Shown here one piece after another: positions 23,567-30,946 of a stretch of DNA of 35,162 nt. Positions within the stretch are counted from its first letter, which is position 1; each line of letters opens with the position of its first letter. A program made the translations under genes and the position numbers. Source of the stretch: Nocardia tenerifensis NBRC 101015 (GTDB lineage Bacteria; Actinomycetota; Actinomycetes; Mycobacteriales; Mycobacteriaceae); NCBI RefSeq assembly GCF_000308715.1, contig NZ_BAGH01000393.1, forward strand, positions 1 to 35,162, read 5' to 3'. Under the pieces are notes generated by a model, which did not search any database, was not told the origin of the DNA, and saw only the letters and a list, made by a program, of their open reading frames with translations.

Positions 23567-24210
23567 TGAACGAGAGAACAGTTCACGTTGCCGTCTACGA
23601 CACCTTCGCCGACTGGGAGATCGGCGCCACCACGGCGCACATCAACCGGACCACCTGGCAGCGGGAGCCTGGCACGTGGCGGACGAAAACCGTTGGGCTG
23701 ACGAAGGATCCGATCACCACGCTCGGCGGCATGCGCATCGTGCCCGACATGGCTCTCGCCGACCTCACGCCCGCCGACAGCGCGATGCTGATTCTGGCCG
23801 GCGCCGATACCTGGGAGGGCGAGGAGCTCATGCCGTTCGCCCGCAAGGCGCGCGAGTTCCTCGACGCGGGCGTCCCGGTCGCGGCGATCTGCGGCGCGAC
23901 ATTGGGACTGGCGAGGGCTGGCCTTCTCGACACGCGCCGGCACACCAGCAACGTTCGAGAGTTCTTGCTGTACAGCGGATACGGCGGCGCCGACCACTAT
24001 GTGGACGAAGCCGCGGTGACCGACGGCGACCTGATCACCGCGGGCGGCACCTCGCCGTTCGAATTCGCCCGCGCGGCGCTGGGACGGCTCGGCGTGTACG
24101 AGCCACACGTGCTCGACGGGTGGTACCGGCTGTACGGGCACTCCGATCCGGCGGGCTGGGCGGTGCTGGCCGAGTACGAGGAGCGACGGTCCGCGGCGCC
24201 GGTCGGATGA
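23566..24210 (+). CDS. DJ-1/PfpI family protein (type 1 glutamine amidotransferase-like)
   Basis: 214 residues of the DJ-1/ThiJ/PfpI superfamily. The nucleophile elbow is VAAICGATLGLARAG (Cys near residue 109), followed by LLDTRRHTSN, the usual position of the second active-site region. The N-terminus VHVAVYDTFADWEIG carries the conserved acidic residue. Members act as glyoxalases, deglycases, hydratases or chaperones, so the exact role is open. The ATG at 23566 coincides with the end of a tandem operator, and the stop region runs into the marR gene 44 bases later. Control by that MarR is likely. Confidence 0.88.
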   Translation: MNERTVHVAVYDTFADWEIGATTAHINRTTWQREPGTWRTKTVGLTKDPITTLGGMRIVPDMALADLTPADSAMLILAGADTWEGEELMPFARKAREFLDAGVPVAAICGATLGLARAGLLDTRRHTSNVREFLLYSGYGGADHYVDEAAVTDGDLITAGGTSPFEFARAALGRLGVYEPHVLDGWYRLYGHSDPAGWAVLAEYEERRSAAPVG

Positions 24211-24254
24211 GGAACAATCGCACCGTCGGACGGCCGGATCGCCAGGAGGTGCAC

Positions 24255-24707
24255 GTGACCCGCGACGAGCAGGAGCTGTTCGCCACGGCCGCCATCACGT
24301 CGTTCCGGTTGAACGGCCAGTTCCTCGCGATCGCCGAGGAGCTGGCGCGCCCCGCCGGGCTCACCGCGGCCTGGTGGCAGGTGCTCGGCGCGGTGCTGCG
24401 CGAGCCGCTGCCGGTCGCGGGCATCGCCAGGGCTATGGGCATCACCCGGCAGAGCGTGCAACGCATCGCGGATCTGTTGGTGGACAAGGGACTTGCCGAG
24501 TACCGCCCGAACCCCGCGCACCGCCGCGCGAAGCTGGTCGCGGTCACCGACGCGGGGCTCGCGGCGGTGCGCCGCATCGATCCGCGGCACGCCGTGGTCG
24601 CTAAGCGCCTCGTCGAGGAGATCGGGCTAGAGCAGCTCACGGCGACCGTGGAGACGCTCACCCGGCTGTCGACGGCGTTGGATGCGATCGCCGACGAGCA
24701 GGGGTGA
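24255..24707 (+). CDS. MarR family transcriptional regulator
   Basis: 150 residues with the MarR winged helix-turn-helix: PAGLTAAWWQVLGAVL, PVAGIARAMGITRQSVQRIA (recognition helix), DLLVDKGLAEYRPNPAHRR (wing), then dimerisation helices with LEQLTATVETLTRLSTAL. The start is the GTG at 24255, with AGGAGG five bases upstream. An in-frame ATG at 24207 overlaps the DJ-1 stop and would add 16 residues. It is cotranscribed with the DJ-1 gene, and the twin palindromes in front of that operon suggest negative autoregulation released by a small ligand. The 78-bp repeat array starts 11 bases after its stop. Confidence 0.9.
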   Translation: MTRDEQELFATAAITSFRLNGQFLAIAEELARPAGLTAAWWQVLGAVLREPLPVAGIARAMGITRQSVQRIADLLVDKGLAEYRPNPAHRRAKLVAVTDAGLAAVRRIDPRHAVVAKRLVEEIGLEQLTATVETLTRLSTALDAIADEQG

Positions 24708-24718
24708 GTTGCGTTCTG

Positions 24719-25078
24719 GCACAACGTGTTCGGCCGAGCGCCGACGCGCGCAATGGCTGACGATCTGCCCGACGCGCACAGACGAGTCGTGGCTCGGCAC
24801 AACCTGTTCGGCCGAGCACCGACGCGCGCAATGGCTCGCGACCTGCCCGACGCGCACAGACGAGTCGCGGCTCAGCACAACCTGTTCGGCCGAGCACCGA
24901 CGCGCGCGATGGCTCGCGACCTGCCCGACGCGCACAGACGAGTCGCGGCTCAGCACAACGTGTTCGGCCGAGCGCCGACACGCGTAGTCGCCCACGACCC
25001 GCCGGCGAGCACGAACGAGTCACGGCCCGGCGCGACCTGCACGGCCGAGCACCCACGCGCGCGATGGCCGACGAGTGA
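24719..25078. repeat. 78-bp tandem repeat array, about 4.6 copies
   Basis: Units start at 24719, 24797, 24875, 24953 and 25031 (partial), spaced exactly 78 bases. Copies 2 and 3 differ at one base; copy 1 differs from copy 2 at about seven; copies 4 and 5 are degraded. Each good unit has CGCGAC and GTCGCG about 22 bases apart as a possible stem. Because 78 is a multiple of 3, several frames stay open on both strands. I see no gene here; the array fills 24708-25108 between marR and the convergent HAD gene. Confidence 0.92.
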
Positions 25079-25108
25079 GCCGCCGCGCGTCGCACCTGAG
25101 CCCGGCGG

Positions 25109-25903
25109 TCAGTCGGCGAACGGCTCCTTGGTGCGCCCGACCAGATCGGCGACCGAGTCGAGCACCATGGTCGGCCGGTACGGATACGCCTCCACCGAGG
25201 CGCGCGTGGAGATGCCGGTGGTGACCAGGATGGTGCGCATGCCCGCCTCCAGGCCGGAGATGACGTCGGTGTCCATCCGGTCGCCGATCATCACCGTCGA
25301 CTGCGAGTGCGCGCCGATCCGGCGCAGCGCCGAGCGCATCATCAGCGGGTTCGGCTTGCCGATGTAGTACGGGTCGCGGCCGGTGGCGCGGGTGATCAGC
25401 GCGGCGACCGAGCCGGTAGCGGGCAGCGACCCGTCGCGGGACGGGCCGGTCGGGTCGGGGTTGGTCGCGATGAAGCTGGCGCCGCGCTCGATCAGGCGGA
25501 TCGCGGTGGTGATCGCCTCGAAGGAGTAGTTGCGGGTCTCGCCGAGCACCACGTAGTCGGGGTTGCTGTCGGTGAGCACATAGCCGATCTCGTGCAACGC
25601 CGTGGTCAGGCCGGATTCGCCGACCACATAGGCGGTTCCGTTGGGCCGCTGCTCGTCGAGGAAGGTGGCGGTGGCCAGCGCGGAGGTCCAGATCGCCTCC
25701 TCCGGGATGTCGAGTCCGGTGTGGCGCAGCCTGGCCTGCAGGTCGCGCGGGGTGCGGATCGAGTTGTTGGTGAGGACGAGGAACGGGGTCTCGTTGGCGC
25801 GCAGCTCGGCGAGGAACTCGTCGGCGCCGGGCACCAGCTGGTCCTCGTGCACCAGCACACCGTCCATGTCGGTCAGATAGGACAGGATCGGTTCATCAGT
25901 CAC
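25109..25903 (-). CDS. HAD superfamily class IIA phosphatase (NagD-like)
   Basis: 264-residue HAD-IIA hydrolase. Motif I is LTDMDGVLVHEDQ near residue 10 (nucleophile and acid/base Asp), motif II LVLTNNS, motif III the Lys in YIGKPNPLMM and motif IV MIGDRMDTDVISGLEAGM. The IIA cap lies between. NagD-like enzymes dephosphorylate small sugar phosphates and nucleotides; here the substrate is unknown. The GTG at 25903 is the start, with no clear Shine-Dalgarno. It is divergent from fgd1 across 297 bases. Its end faces the 78-bp repeat array, and no terminator hairpin other than the repeats is visible. Confidence 0.9.
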   Translation of the reverse strand: MTDEPILSYLTDMDGVLVHEDQLVPGADEFLAELRANETPFLVLTNNSIRTPRDLQARLRHTGLDIPEEAIWTSALATATFLDEQRPNGTAYVVGESGLTTALHEIGYVLTDSNPDYVVLGETRNYSFEAITTAIRLIERGASFIATNPDPTGPSRDGSLPATGSVAALITRATGRDPYYIGKPNPLMMRSALRRIGAHSQSTVMIGDRMDTDVISGLEAGMRTILVTTGISTRASVEAYPYRPTMVLDSVADLVGRTKEPFAD

Positions 25904-26118
25904 CCGGCAATTGTCCCACTAGAAACGCGGCCGGACGGAGTGCATACGGCTAACAGCATCATCGCAGCGAATGCCGTCGGACACGTTCCCATGGTGCGCA
26001 CCCCGTCGGACGTCGCTGACTAGGGTCGAAGTCGGTCATGTGCGCGCGCCGAACGGTGCGCCTACGATCGCCGAGACACGGGAAGATCCACGGTCCCGTC
26101 GCGGTTGCGCCGAGAGGT

Positions 26119-26139
26119 GACCGCGGCGTGTCCGCGGTC
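26119..26139 (+). promoter_or_regulatory. Hairpin in the fgd1 leader; HAD-fgd1 divergent region
   Basis: Perfect 8-bp stem GACCGCGG/CCGCGGTC with a CGTGT loop, about 60 bases before the fgd1 start. TACGAT at 26063-26068 is a plausible -10 that would put the hairpin in the message. The remainder of 25904-26200 holds no recognisable gene. Confidence 0.4.
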
Positions 26140-26200
26140 GACAACGGTGCGCGGGAATGCCCGCACCGCAGGTGTGCAGCGAAGCGACAGGAGGGCGCAC

Positions 26201-27211
26201 ATGGGTGAGCTCAAGCTCGGATACAAGGCGTCGGCGGAACAGTTCGGGCCGCGTGAACTGGTGGAGATCGCGGTGCTCGCCGAGGAGCACGGCCTCGACA
26301 GCGCCACGGTGAGCGACCACTTCCAGCCCTGGCGGCACAAGGGCGGGCACGCGCCGTTCTCGCTGGCCTGGATGGCCGCGGTGGGCGAGCGCACCAAGCG
26401 GATACAGCTCGGCACCTCGGTGCTCACGCCGACCTTCCGCTACAACCCGGCCGTGATCGCGCAGGCCTTCGCCACCATGGGCTGTCTGTACCCCGATCGC
26501 GTCATGCTCGGCGTCGGCTCCGGCGAGGCGCTCAACGAGATCGCCACCGGGTACAAGGGCGAGTGGCCGGAGTTCAAGGAGCGTTTCGCGCGGCTGCGCG
26601 AGTCGGTCGACCTGATGCGCGCGCTGTGGACCGGCGACCGCGTCGACTTCTCCGGCGAGTACTACACCACCGTCGGCGCGTCCATCTACGACGTGCCCAA
26701 GGGCGGCATCCCGATCTACGTCGCGGCGGGCGGACCGCTGGTCGCGCGCTACGCGGGCCGCGCGGGCGACGGTTTCATCTGCACCTCGGGCAAGGGCATG
26801 GAGCTCTACACCGACAAGTTGATGCCCGCCGTGGCCGAGGGCGCCGCCAAGGCCGGTCGCACCGTCGACGACATCGACCGGATGATCGAGATCAAGATCT
26901 CCTACGACACCGATCCCGAACTGGCGCTGGAGAATACGCGCTTCTGGGCCCCCTTGTCGCTGACCCCCGAACAGAAGCACAGCATCACCGACCCCATCGA
27001 GATGGAGGCCGCCGCCGACGCCCTCCCGATCGAGCAGATCGCCAAGCGCTGGATCGTCGCCAGCGACCCCGACCAGACCGTCGAACTCATCAAGCCCTAC
27101 CTAGACGCCGGCCTGAACCACCTCGTCTTCCACGCCCCCGGCCACGACCAACGCCGCTTCCTCGACCTCTTCCAACGCGACCTCGCCCCCCGCCTACGCG
27201 CCCTCGCCTAA
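26201..27211 (+). CDS. fgd1: F420-dependent glucose-6-phosphate dehydrogenase Fgd1
   Basis: 336 residues, the same length as the mycobacterial enzyme. It oxidises glucose 6-phosphate to 6-phosphogluconolactone while reducing F420. Active-site residues are at the expected numbers: Asp39, His40 and Trp44 in VSDHFQPW, and Glu109 in GVGSGEALNE. The luciferase-like TIM barrel is complete. The ATG at 26201 has AGGAGG six bases upstream; longer upstream reading is not supported. It supplies reduced F420 to FDOR-type reductases such as the one at 21777. In M. tuberculosis fgd1 is directly upstream of pta in the same direction; here it is 4.5 kb away and reversed. The stop abuts a large hairpin element. 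Confidence 0.96.
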   Translation: MGELKLGYKASAEQFGPRELVEIAVLAEEHGLDSATVSDHFQPWRHKGGHAPFSLAWMAAVGERTKRIQLGTSVLTPTFRYNPAVIAQAFATMGCLYPDRVMLGVGSGEALNEIATGYKGEWPEFKERFARLRESVDLMRALWTGDRVDFSGEYYTTVGASIYDVPKGGIPIYVAAGGPLVARYAGRAGDGFICTSGKGMELYTDKLMPAVAEGAAKAGRTVDDIDRMIEIKISYDTDPELALENTRFWAPLSLTPEQKHSITDPIEMEAAADALPIEQIAKRWIVASDPDQTVELIKPYLDAGLNHLVFHAPGHDQRRFLDLFQRDLAPRLRALA

Positions 27212-27282
27212 CCCACAAACCCTCCACACGGCTCACAGGGGCTGAGCTCCCTGTGAGCCGTGTGCAGTCTCTGTGGGTCTAG
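27211..27282. terminator. Nested hairpin element, copy 1 (after fgd1)
   Basis: A perfect 16-bp inner stem (27225-27240 with 27249-27264; arms begin CACACGGCTCACAGGG) closes an 8-base loop. It is bracketed by an outer inverted repeat ACCCACA/TGTGGGT (27211-27217 with 27272-27278). It starts on the last base of the fgd1 stop and should act as a bidirectional terminator. About 66 of 72 positions match copy 2 in the same orientation. Confidence 0.88.
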
Positions 27283-27360
27283 TTGTCCACAAGCCGGGAG
27301 TTGTGCACATTCGGCCAGGTGGGGCTGGTGGGGGGTGGGGGGAGCACCGAGGATCGGTGC

Positions 27361-28332
27361 ATGGACATGCCCAGGGTGACGAGCCGAGCTAGCGCGTTGC
27401 GGGACGGGTTTACCGATCGGGAGTTGCACGCGGGGTGGCGACGGGTTCGGCGCGGCTACTACGTCGGGGTGGACGGTGCTGCGGATCGCACTGCGTCCCA
27501 ACAACATTTGATGCTGACGGATGCCGCGGTCCAGGCCGCGAGCCCGGACGCGATCATCAGCCATGTGTCCGCGGCTGTGGTTCACGATCTCGACCTGTGG
27601 GCCGCACCGTTGGGGCGCGTTCACCTGCTACGCAACCGCGCGACCGGTGGACGTGTCACCCGGCAGCTGGTGCTGCATTCGATGCGCATCACCCCCGAAG
27701 AGATCGTGCTGGTCGGTGACCGCAAGGTCACCAGCGCGGCCCGGACCGTTATCGACCTGGCTCGGACGTTGCCTTTCGACCAAGCGGTCGTCCTCGGTGA
27801 CAGCGCTCTGCGACTCGGCAAGACCACCCGGGCCGAACTGGTCGAACAGCTCGCCCGCCACCTCGGCCCGGGAACTCCGAAGGCCCGGCGCGTAGTCGAG
27901 TTCGTGGACGGCCGATCGGAGAGCCCCGGTGAGTCGCGTAGTCGGGTCGCGCTGCACACAGCGCGATTCCCGAAACCGGAACTCCAAGCCAGCATCGTCA
28001 CCCCGGATCACCGGTTCGTCGCCAGGGTCGACTTCCTTTTTCCCGAGCTAGGCATCATCGGCGAATTCGACGGACTCATCAAGTACCGCACCCACTTACG
28101 CGGCCTCCGTTCGCCGGAAGACATCGTCATCGCCGAAAAAGCACGAGAGGACGCGCTACGCGCACTCGGCTGGCTCGTAGTCCGCTGGACCTGGCACGAA
28201 CTCACCACCCAAACCTGGCTCCCCCGCCTGACCCAAGCAACCCACATCGCCCGCCCCCTCACTCGCACCGGCTACTGGTATCCCGAACCCACAGACCACC
28301 CACACGGCTCACAGGGGCTGAACTCCCTGTGA
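27361..28332 (+). CDS. DUF559/AbiEi-like protein with Vsr-type nuclease-like C-terminus
   Basis: 323 residues. The N-terminus (TSRASALRDGFTDRELHAGWRRVRRGYYVG) resembles the winged-helix start of AbiEi-type antitoxins. The C-terminal part has a restriction-nuclease-like core: RVDFLFPELGIIGEFDG, a following IKY, and EDALRALGWLVVRWTWHEL, as in the DUF559/very-short-patch-repair fold. Many actinobacteria hold several such orphan genes; function is not established. The ATG at 27361 has GAGGAT upstream. The last 14 codons and the stop lie inside hairpin element copy 2, so the C-terminus is encoded by the repeat. A matching copy precedes the gene, making a repeat-flanked cassette. Confidence 0.75.
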   Translation: MDMPRVTSRASALRDGFTDRELHAGWRRVRRGYYVGVDGAADRTASQQHLMLTDAAVQAASPDAIISHVSAAVVHDLDLWAAPLGRVHLLRNRATGGRVTRQLVLHSMRITPEEIVLVGDRKVTSAARTVIDLARTLPFDQAVVLGDSALRLGKTTRAELVEQLARHLGPGTPKARRVVEFVDGRSESPGESRSRVALHTARFPKPELQASIVTPDHRFVARVDFLFPELGIIGEFDGLIKYRTHLRGLRSPEDIVIAEKAREDALRALGWLVVRWTWHELTTQTWLPRLTQATHIARPLTRTGYWYPEPTDHPHGSQGLNSL

Positions 28333-28358
28333 GCCGTGTGGTGTCTCTGTGGGTCTAG
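28287..28358. terminator. Nested hairpin element, copy 2 (between nuclease-like gene and metZ)
   Basis: Same architecture as copy 1: outer ACCCACA/TGTGGGT and the identical 16-bp inner arms, with one loop change. It overlaps two genes: the stop of the plus-strand gene lies in the right inner arm (28330-28332) and the metZ stop lies at the right end (28357-28355). It is a convergent terminator whose sequence also supplies coding ends. Confidence 0.88.
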
Positions 28359-29569
28359 CTGAGGGCGTGGTCGAGGTCGGTGAGGAGGTCGGTGAGGTCT
28401 TCTAGGCCGGTGGAGATGCGGAGGACGCCGTCGGTTAGGCCGATGGTGGCTCGGCCTTCGGGGCCCATGGCTCGGTGGGTTGTGGTGGCGGGGTGGGTGA
28501 TCAGGGATTTGGCGTCGCCGAGGTTGTTGGAGATGTCGATGACGCGCAGGCGGTTGAGGACCTCGAAGGCGCGCTTCTTGGCCTCGTGGGCGGGGGCGTT
28601 GAGTTCGAAGGTGACGACCGTGCCGCCGCCGCTCATCTGCGCGGTGGCCAGGTCGTGCTGCGGATGTGATTGCAGGAAGGGGTATTTCACCCAGCTGACG
28701 GCCTTGTTGCCCTCCAGGAACTCGGCGATGCGCAGCGCGGACTCGCTGGAGTGGCGCACGCGCAACGGCATCGTCTCCAAACCCTTGAGCAATGTCCAGG
28801 CGTTGAACGGGCTCAACGCCGGACCCGTATGGCGCATCAGCGTTTTCACCGGCCCCTCGATGTAGTCCCGCGTGCCGAGGATGGCGCCGCCGAGCACCCG
28901 ACCCTGGCCGTCGATGTGCTTGGTGCCGGAGTAGACGACCGCGTCGGCGCCCAGCTCGAACCCGCGCTGCAGCAGCGGGGTCGCGAAGACGTTGTCCAGC
29001 ACCACTTTCGCGCCCGCGGCGTGCGCGAGCTCGGTGACCCGGCGCACGTCGACGAGGGTCTGCATGGGGTTGGCCGGCGTCTCGAAGAACACCGCCTTGG
29101 TCGGCGCGGACAGCGCCTCTTCCCACTGGTCGAGGTCCTCGCCGTCGACGAAGACGGTCTCGACCCCCCAGCGCGGCAGGATCTCGTTGCACACCACGAA
29201 GCAGGACCCGAACAGGCTGCGCGCGGCCACGAGCCGATCGCCCGCGCCGAGCAGCGCGCCCAAAGCCGTGAATACCGCGGACATTCCGCTCGCCGTCGCG
29301 AAGCACGCCTCGGCCCCGTCGAGCAGCCGCATCCGCTCCTCGAACATGGCGACCGTCGGATTGCCGTAGCGGGAGTAGACGAAGTGCTCCACATCGCCGG
29401 TGAACGCGGCCTCGGCGGCCTCGGCGCTCTCGTAGACGAAGCCGGAGGTCAGGTACAGCGCCTCGGAGGTTTCCTCGAATCCGGAGCGCCGCAACCCTCC
29501 TCGCACGCCCAGGGTCGCCGCGCCGACGCCCTCGGGCAGCGGCTTGTCGAACGCACCACCTGTGATCAC
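28355..29569 (-). CDS. metZ: O-succinylhomoserine sulfhydrylase MetZ
   Basis: 404-residue PLP enzyme of the Cys/Met metabolism family, making homocysteine from activated homoserine and sulfide. Motifs: YLTSGFVYESAEAAEAAF, YSRYGNPTVAMFEERM, ATASGMSAVF, VFFETPANPMQTLVD, VVLDNVFATPLLQ, the PLP-lysine in VVYSGTKHIDGQGR, and SLITHPATTTHRAM near the end. The GTG at 29569 is chosen because GGAGGAGG lies five bases upstream; the frame is open another 21 codons but those overlap the rhodanese end region without family similarity. It is cotranscribed with the rhodanese gene behind a SAM-IV riboswitch, so it should be repressed when S-adenosylmethionine is plentiful. Confidence 0.94.
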   Translation of the reverse strand: MITGGAFDKPLPEGVGAATLGVRGGLRRSGFEETSEALYLTSGFVYESAEAAEAAFTGDVEHFVYSRYGNPTVAMFEERMRLLDGAEACFATASGMSAVFTALGALLGAGDRLVAARSLFGSCFVVCNEILPRWGVETVFVDGEDLDQWEEALSAPTKAVFFETPANPMQTLVDVRRVTELAHAAGAKVVLDNVFATPLLQRGFELGADAVVYSGTKHIDGQGRVLGGAILGTRDYIEGPVKTLMRHTGPALSPFNAWTLLKGLETMPLRVRHSSESALRIAEFLEGNKAVSWVKYPFLQSHPQHDLATAQMSGGGTVVTFELNAPAHEAKKRAFEVLNRLRVIDISNNLGDAKSLITHPATTTHRAMGPEGRATIGLTDGVLRISTGLEDLTDLLTDLDHALS

Positions 29570-29600
29570 GACCGCCTCCTCCGCGCCGAACAGCAGCTGT

Positions 29601-30017
29601 TCACGACTGCCGCCACGGCAGTCCGAGGGCACGCCAGCCGCTGCCGCCGCGATGCCCGTGCGCGTCGAGCGGGCCCTCGAAGCCCTCCGACACGTTGTAC
29701 GAGGTGGTGAACCCGGCCTGGGTCGCGGCGGTCGCCGCGCCGATGGAGCGCTGCCCCGAGCGACACAGGAAGATGACCGGAGCCGCCGGATCGTGCCCCT
29801 GCAGCGCCGATACCAGCTGCTCGGTGAACGCGCCGTTGCGCGTGCCGGTCACGTCGACCCACTCGATCAGGATCGTCGGGCGCTCGATCGAGCTGGTGTC
29901 GGGCACGCCGACGAACTTCCACTCGGCCTCGGTGCGCACGTCGACCAGGACGGCTTCGGGGTTGTCGCGCAACAGATCCCAAGCCTGCTGCGGGGTGATG
30001 TCACCGGCATAACTCAT
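29601..30017 (-). CDS. Rhodanese-like sulfurtransferase
   Basis: 138 residues, single rhodanese domain. The active-site loop is FLCRSGQRS with the persulfide-forming Cys85, and the N-terminal ITPQQAWDLL and VLVDVRTEAEW are typical. It probably moves sulfane sulfur for homocysteine synthesis, given metZ 31 bases downstream; the order is the same as Rv0390-Rv0391 in M. tuberculosis. The ATG at 30017 has AGGAGG six bases upstream, and that ribosome-binding site directly follows the 3' end of a SAM-IV riboswitch. Translation could therefore be shut by SAM binding. Confidence 0.92.
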   Translation of the reverse strand: MSYAGDITPQQAWDLLRDNPEAVLVDVRTEAEWKFVGVPDTSSIERPTILIEWVDVTGTRNGAFTEQLVSALQGHDPAAPVIFLCRSGQRSIGAATAATQAGFTTSYNVSEGFEGPLDAHGHRGGSGWRALGLPWRQS

Positions 30018-30030
30018 CTGGACCCTCCTA

Positions 30031-30148
30031 GAATCCGCACTTGCCGCGCTCGGGTTTGACGCGCGGCCAGGTCGTCACCCGGAGCACCCCACCGCGGAGG
30101 AGGGTTGCCGACCAGTATTGCCGGGGCTTGACACTGGTTCTCATGACC
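30031..30148 (-). promoter_or_regulatory. SAM-IV riboswitch
   Basis: The 118-base minus-strand leader matches the SAM-IV class as I remember it from mycobacteria: GGTCATGAG at the 5' end, GTCAAGCCCCGGC, the core TCGGCAACCCTCC, GCGGTGGGGTGCTCCGGGTG, GACGACC closing P1, then a 7-bp hairpin GCCGCGC/GCGCGGC (30067-30061 with 30049-30043) and the 3' pseudoknot strand GGCAAGTGCGG. It ends where the rhodanese Shine-Dalgarno begins. The class is known from actinobacteria in front of sulfur and methionine genes. Confidence 0.93.
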
Positions 30149-30156
30149 TTCTGCTG

Positions 30157-30186
30157 AGATTGCCTCGACGGGGGTCACCCTGTCAA
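30157..30186 (-). promoter_or_regulatory. Promoter of the riboswitch-rhodanese-metZ operon
   Basis: TTGACA (30186-30181), an 18-base spacer and CAATCT (30162-30157) form a good sigma-70-type promoter. The predicted start, near 30150, is exactly at the 5' edge of the SAM-IV aptamer. Confidence 0.7.
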
Positions 30187-30211
30187 ACGGCTGCTCACGG
30201 TATGAGAATGC

Positions 30212-30658
30212 TCAATTACAGACCAGCCATTTGTCGCCGGATCGGGTCAGATTCCAGGTGGAGGTCGACTCGTCGCCGTCGACCTTGGTGGTGACGGTCG
30301 CCTTCGCGCGATCGCCGTCGACCTTCGGATCGACGAGTTTCGTGATTTCCACGGTCTTTCCGGCGCCGGCGCGCCCAGCCAGCGGTGACCGTTTCGGGTC
30401 GAAGTCCGGGCAGCCCGTTCCTGGTGGCGGCACCAACTCGGTGTTGTTGGACCCGTCAACGAAGTTGCGCACGGCAGCGGCGATCCGGTCGGATTCTGTG
30501 ACATTTTTCTCAGCGGGCGACATGACCCCGCCGATGACGATCGCGGCCAGCACGAGCACCGCGATGATCGCGGCGGCGACGAACGGTGCGACGGAACGCT
30601 TGTCGGTCTGATCGACCTCGATGACTTCGTCGTCCGCGGGTGAAGGCTGCTCGCTCAT
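30212..30658 (-). CDS. Single-pass membrane-anchored protein, unknown function
   Basis: 148 residues. An acidic cytoplasmic N-terminus (PADDEVIEVDQTD) leads to one helix, VAAAIIAVLVLAAIVIGGVM (about 26-47), and an extracytoplasmic domain of about 95 residues. The domain has two Cys (GTGCPDFDP and the C-terminal WLVCN) that could form a disulfide. The end pattern of alternating strands (KATVTTKVDGDESTSTWNL, DKWLVC) resembles small NTF2/DUF4878-like envelope domains, but I cannot assign it firmly. The ATG at 30658 is the only sensible start. It is upstream of the metZ operon on the same strand but separated by that operon's own promoter. Confidence 0.75.
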   Translation of the reverse strand: MSEQPSPADDEVIEVDQTDKRSVAPFVAAAIIAVLVLAAIVIGGVMSPAEKNVTESDRIAAAVRNFVDGSNNTELVPPPGTGCPDFDPKRSPLAGRAGAGKTVEITKLVDPKVDGDRAKATVTTKVDGDESTSTWNLTRSGDKWLVCN

Positions 30659-30946
30659 ACGACGATGATCCCTGGTCGGCGGTCATATCCGACGCCCGGC
30701 CCCGGCGCGACCGACCGCGGACGGCGCAGGTTGCCCGGCGGTTACCGCGTGGACGCCGGAAGATCGGGCAAACCCGTACAGCAGGGGCGGGCGGCATTCA
30801 TTCAGTTCACGCACCGCCCGAGGGTGGACCTACCCGCCACCGATAGAATCGCAAGACCGCGGCCTGCTGTCATAGCCGCGACCGAGGTGGCCACGAGCCG
30901 ACACCCTCGGTGTCCGCATCGTCAGGTGCAACCAGCCAGCGCGTAA

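Noticed and set aside
24719..25078. CRISPR array
   Set aside because: Units are head-to-tail without unique spacers, the period is too long, and no cas genes are present.
24726..25367. Open frames over the 78-bp repeats encoding repeated 26-residue peptides, on both strands
   Set aside because: The period is a multiple of three, so any stop-free frame stays open. Several frames on both strands are equally open, none has a ribosome-binding site or family motif, and the longest runs antisense into the HAD gene.
26105..26200. A 32-residue N-terminal extension of Fgd1
   Set aside because: The mycobacterial enzyme starts at MGELKLGYK, and a perfect AGGAGG stands six bases before that ATG; active-site numbering then matches exactly.
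27283..27360. Earlier GTG start for the DUF559/AbiEi-like gene
   Set aside because: The first 26 codons overlap the end of hairpin element copy 1 and are Gly-rich without family similarity; the ATG at 27361 has a plausible ribosome-binding site.
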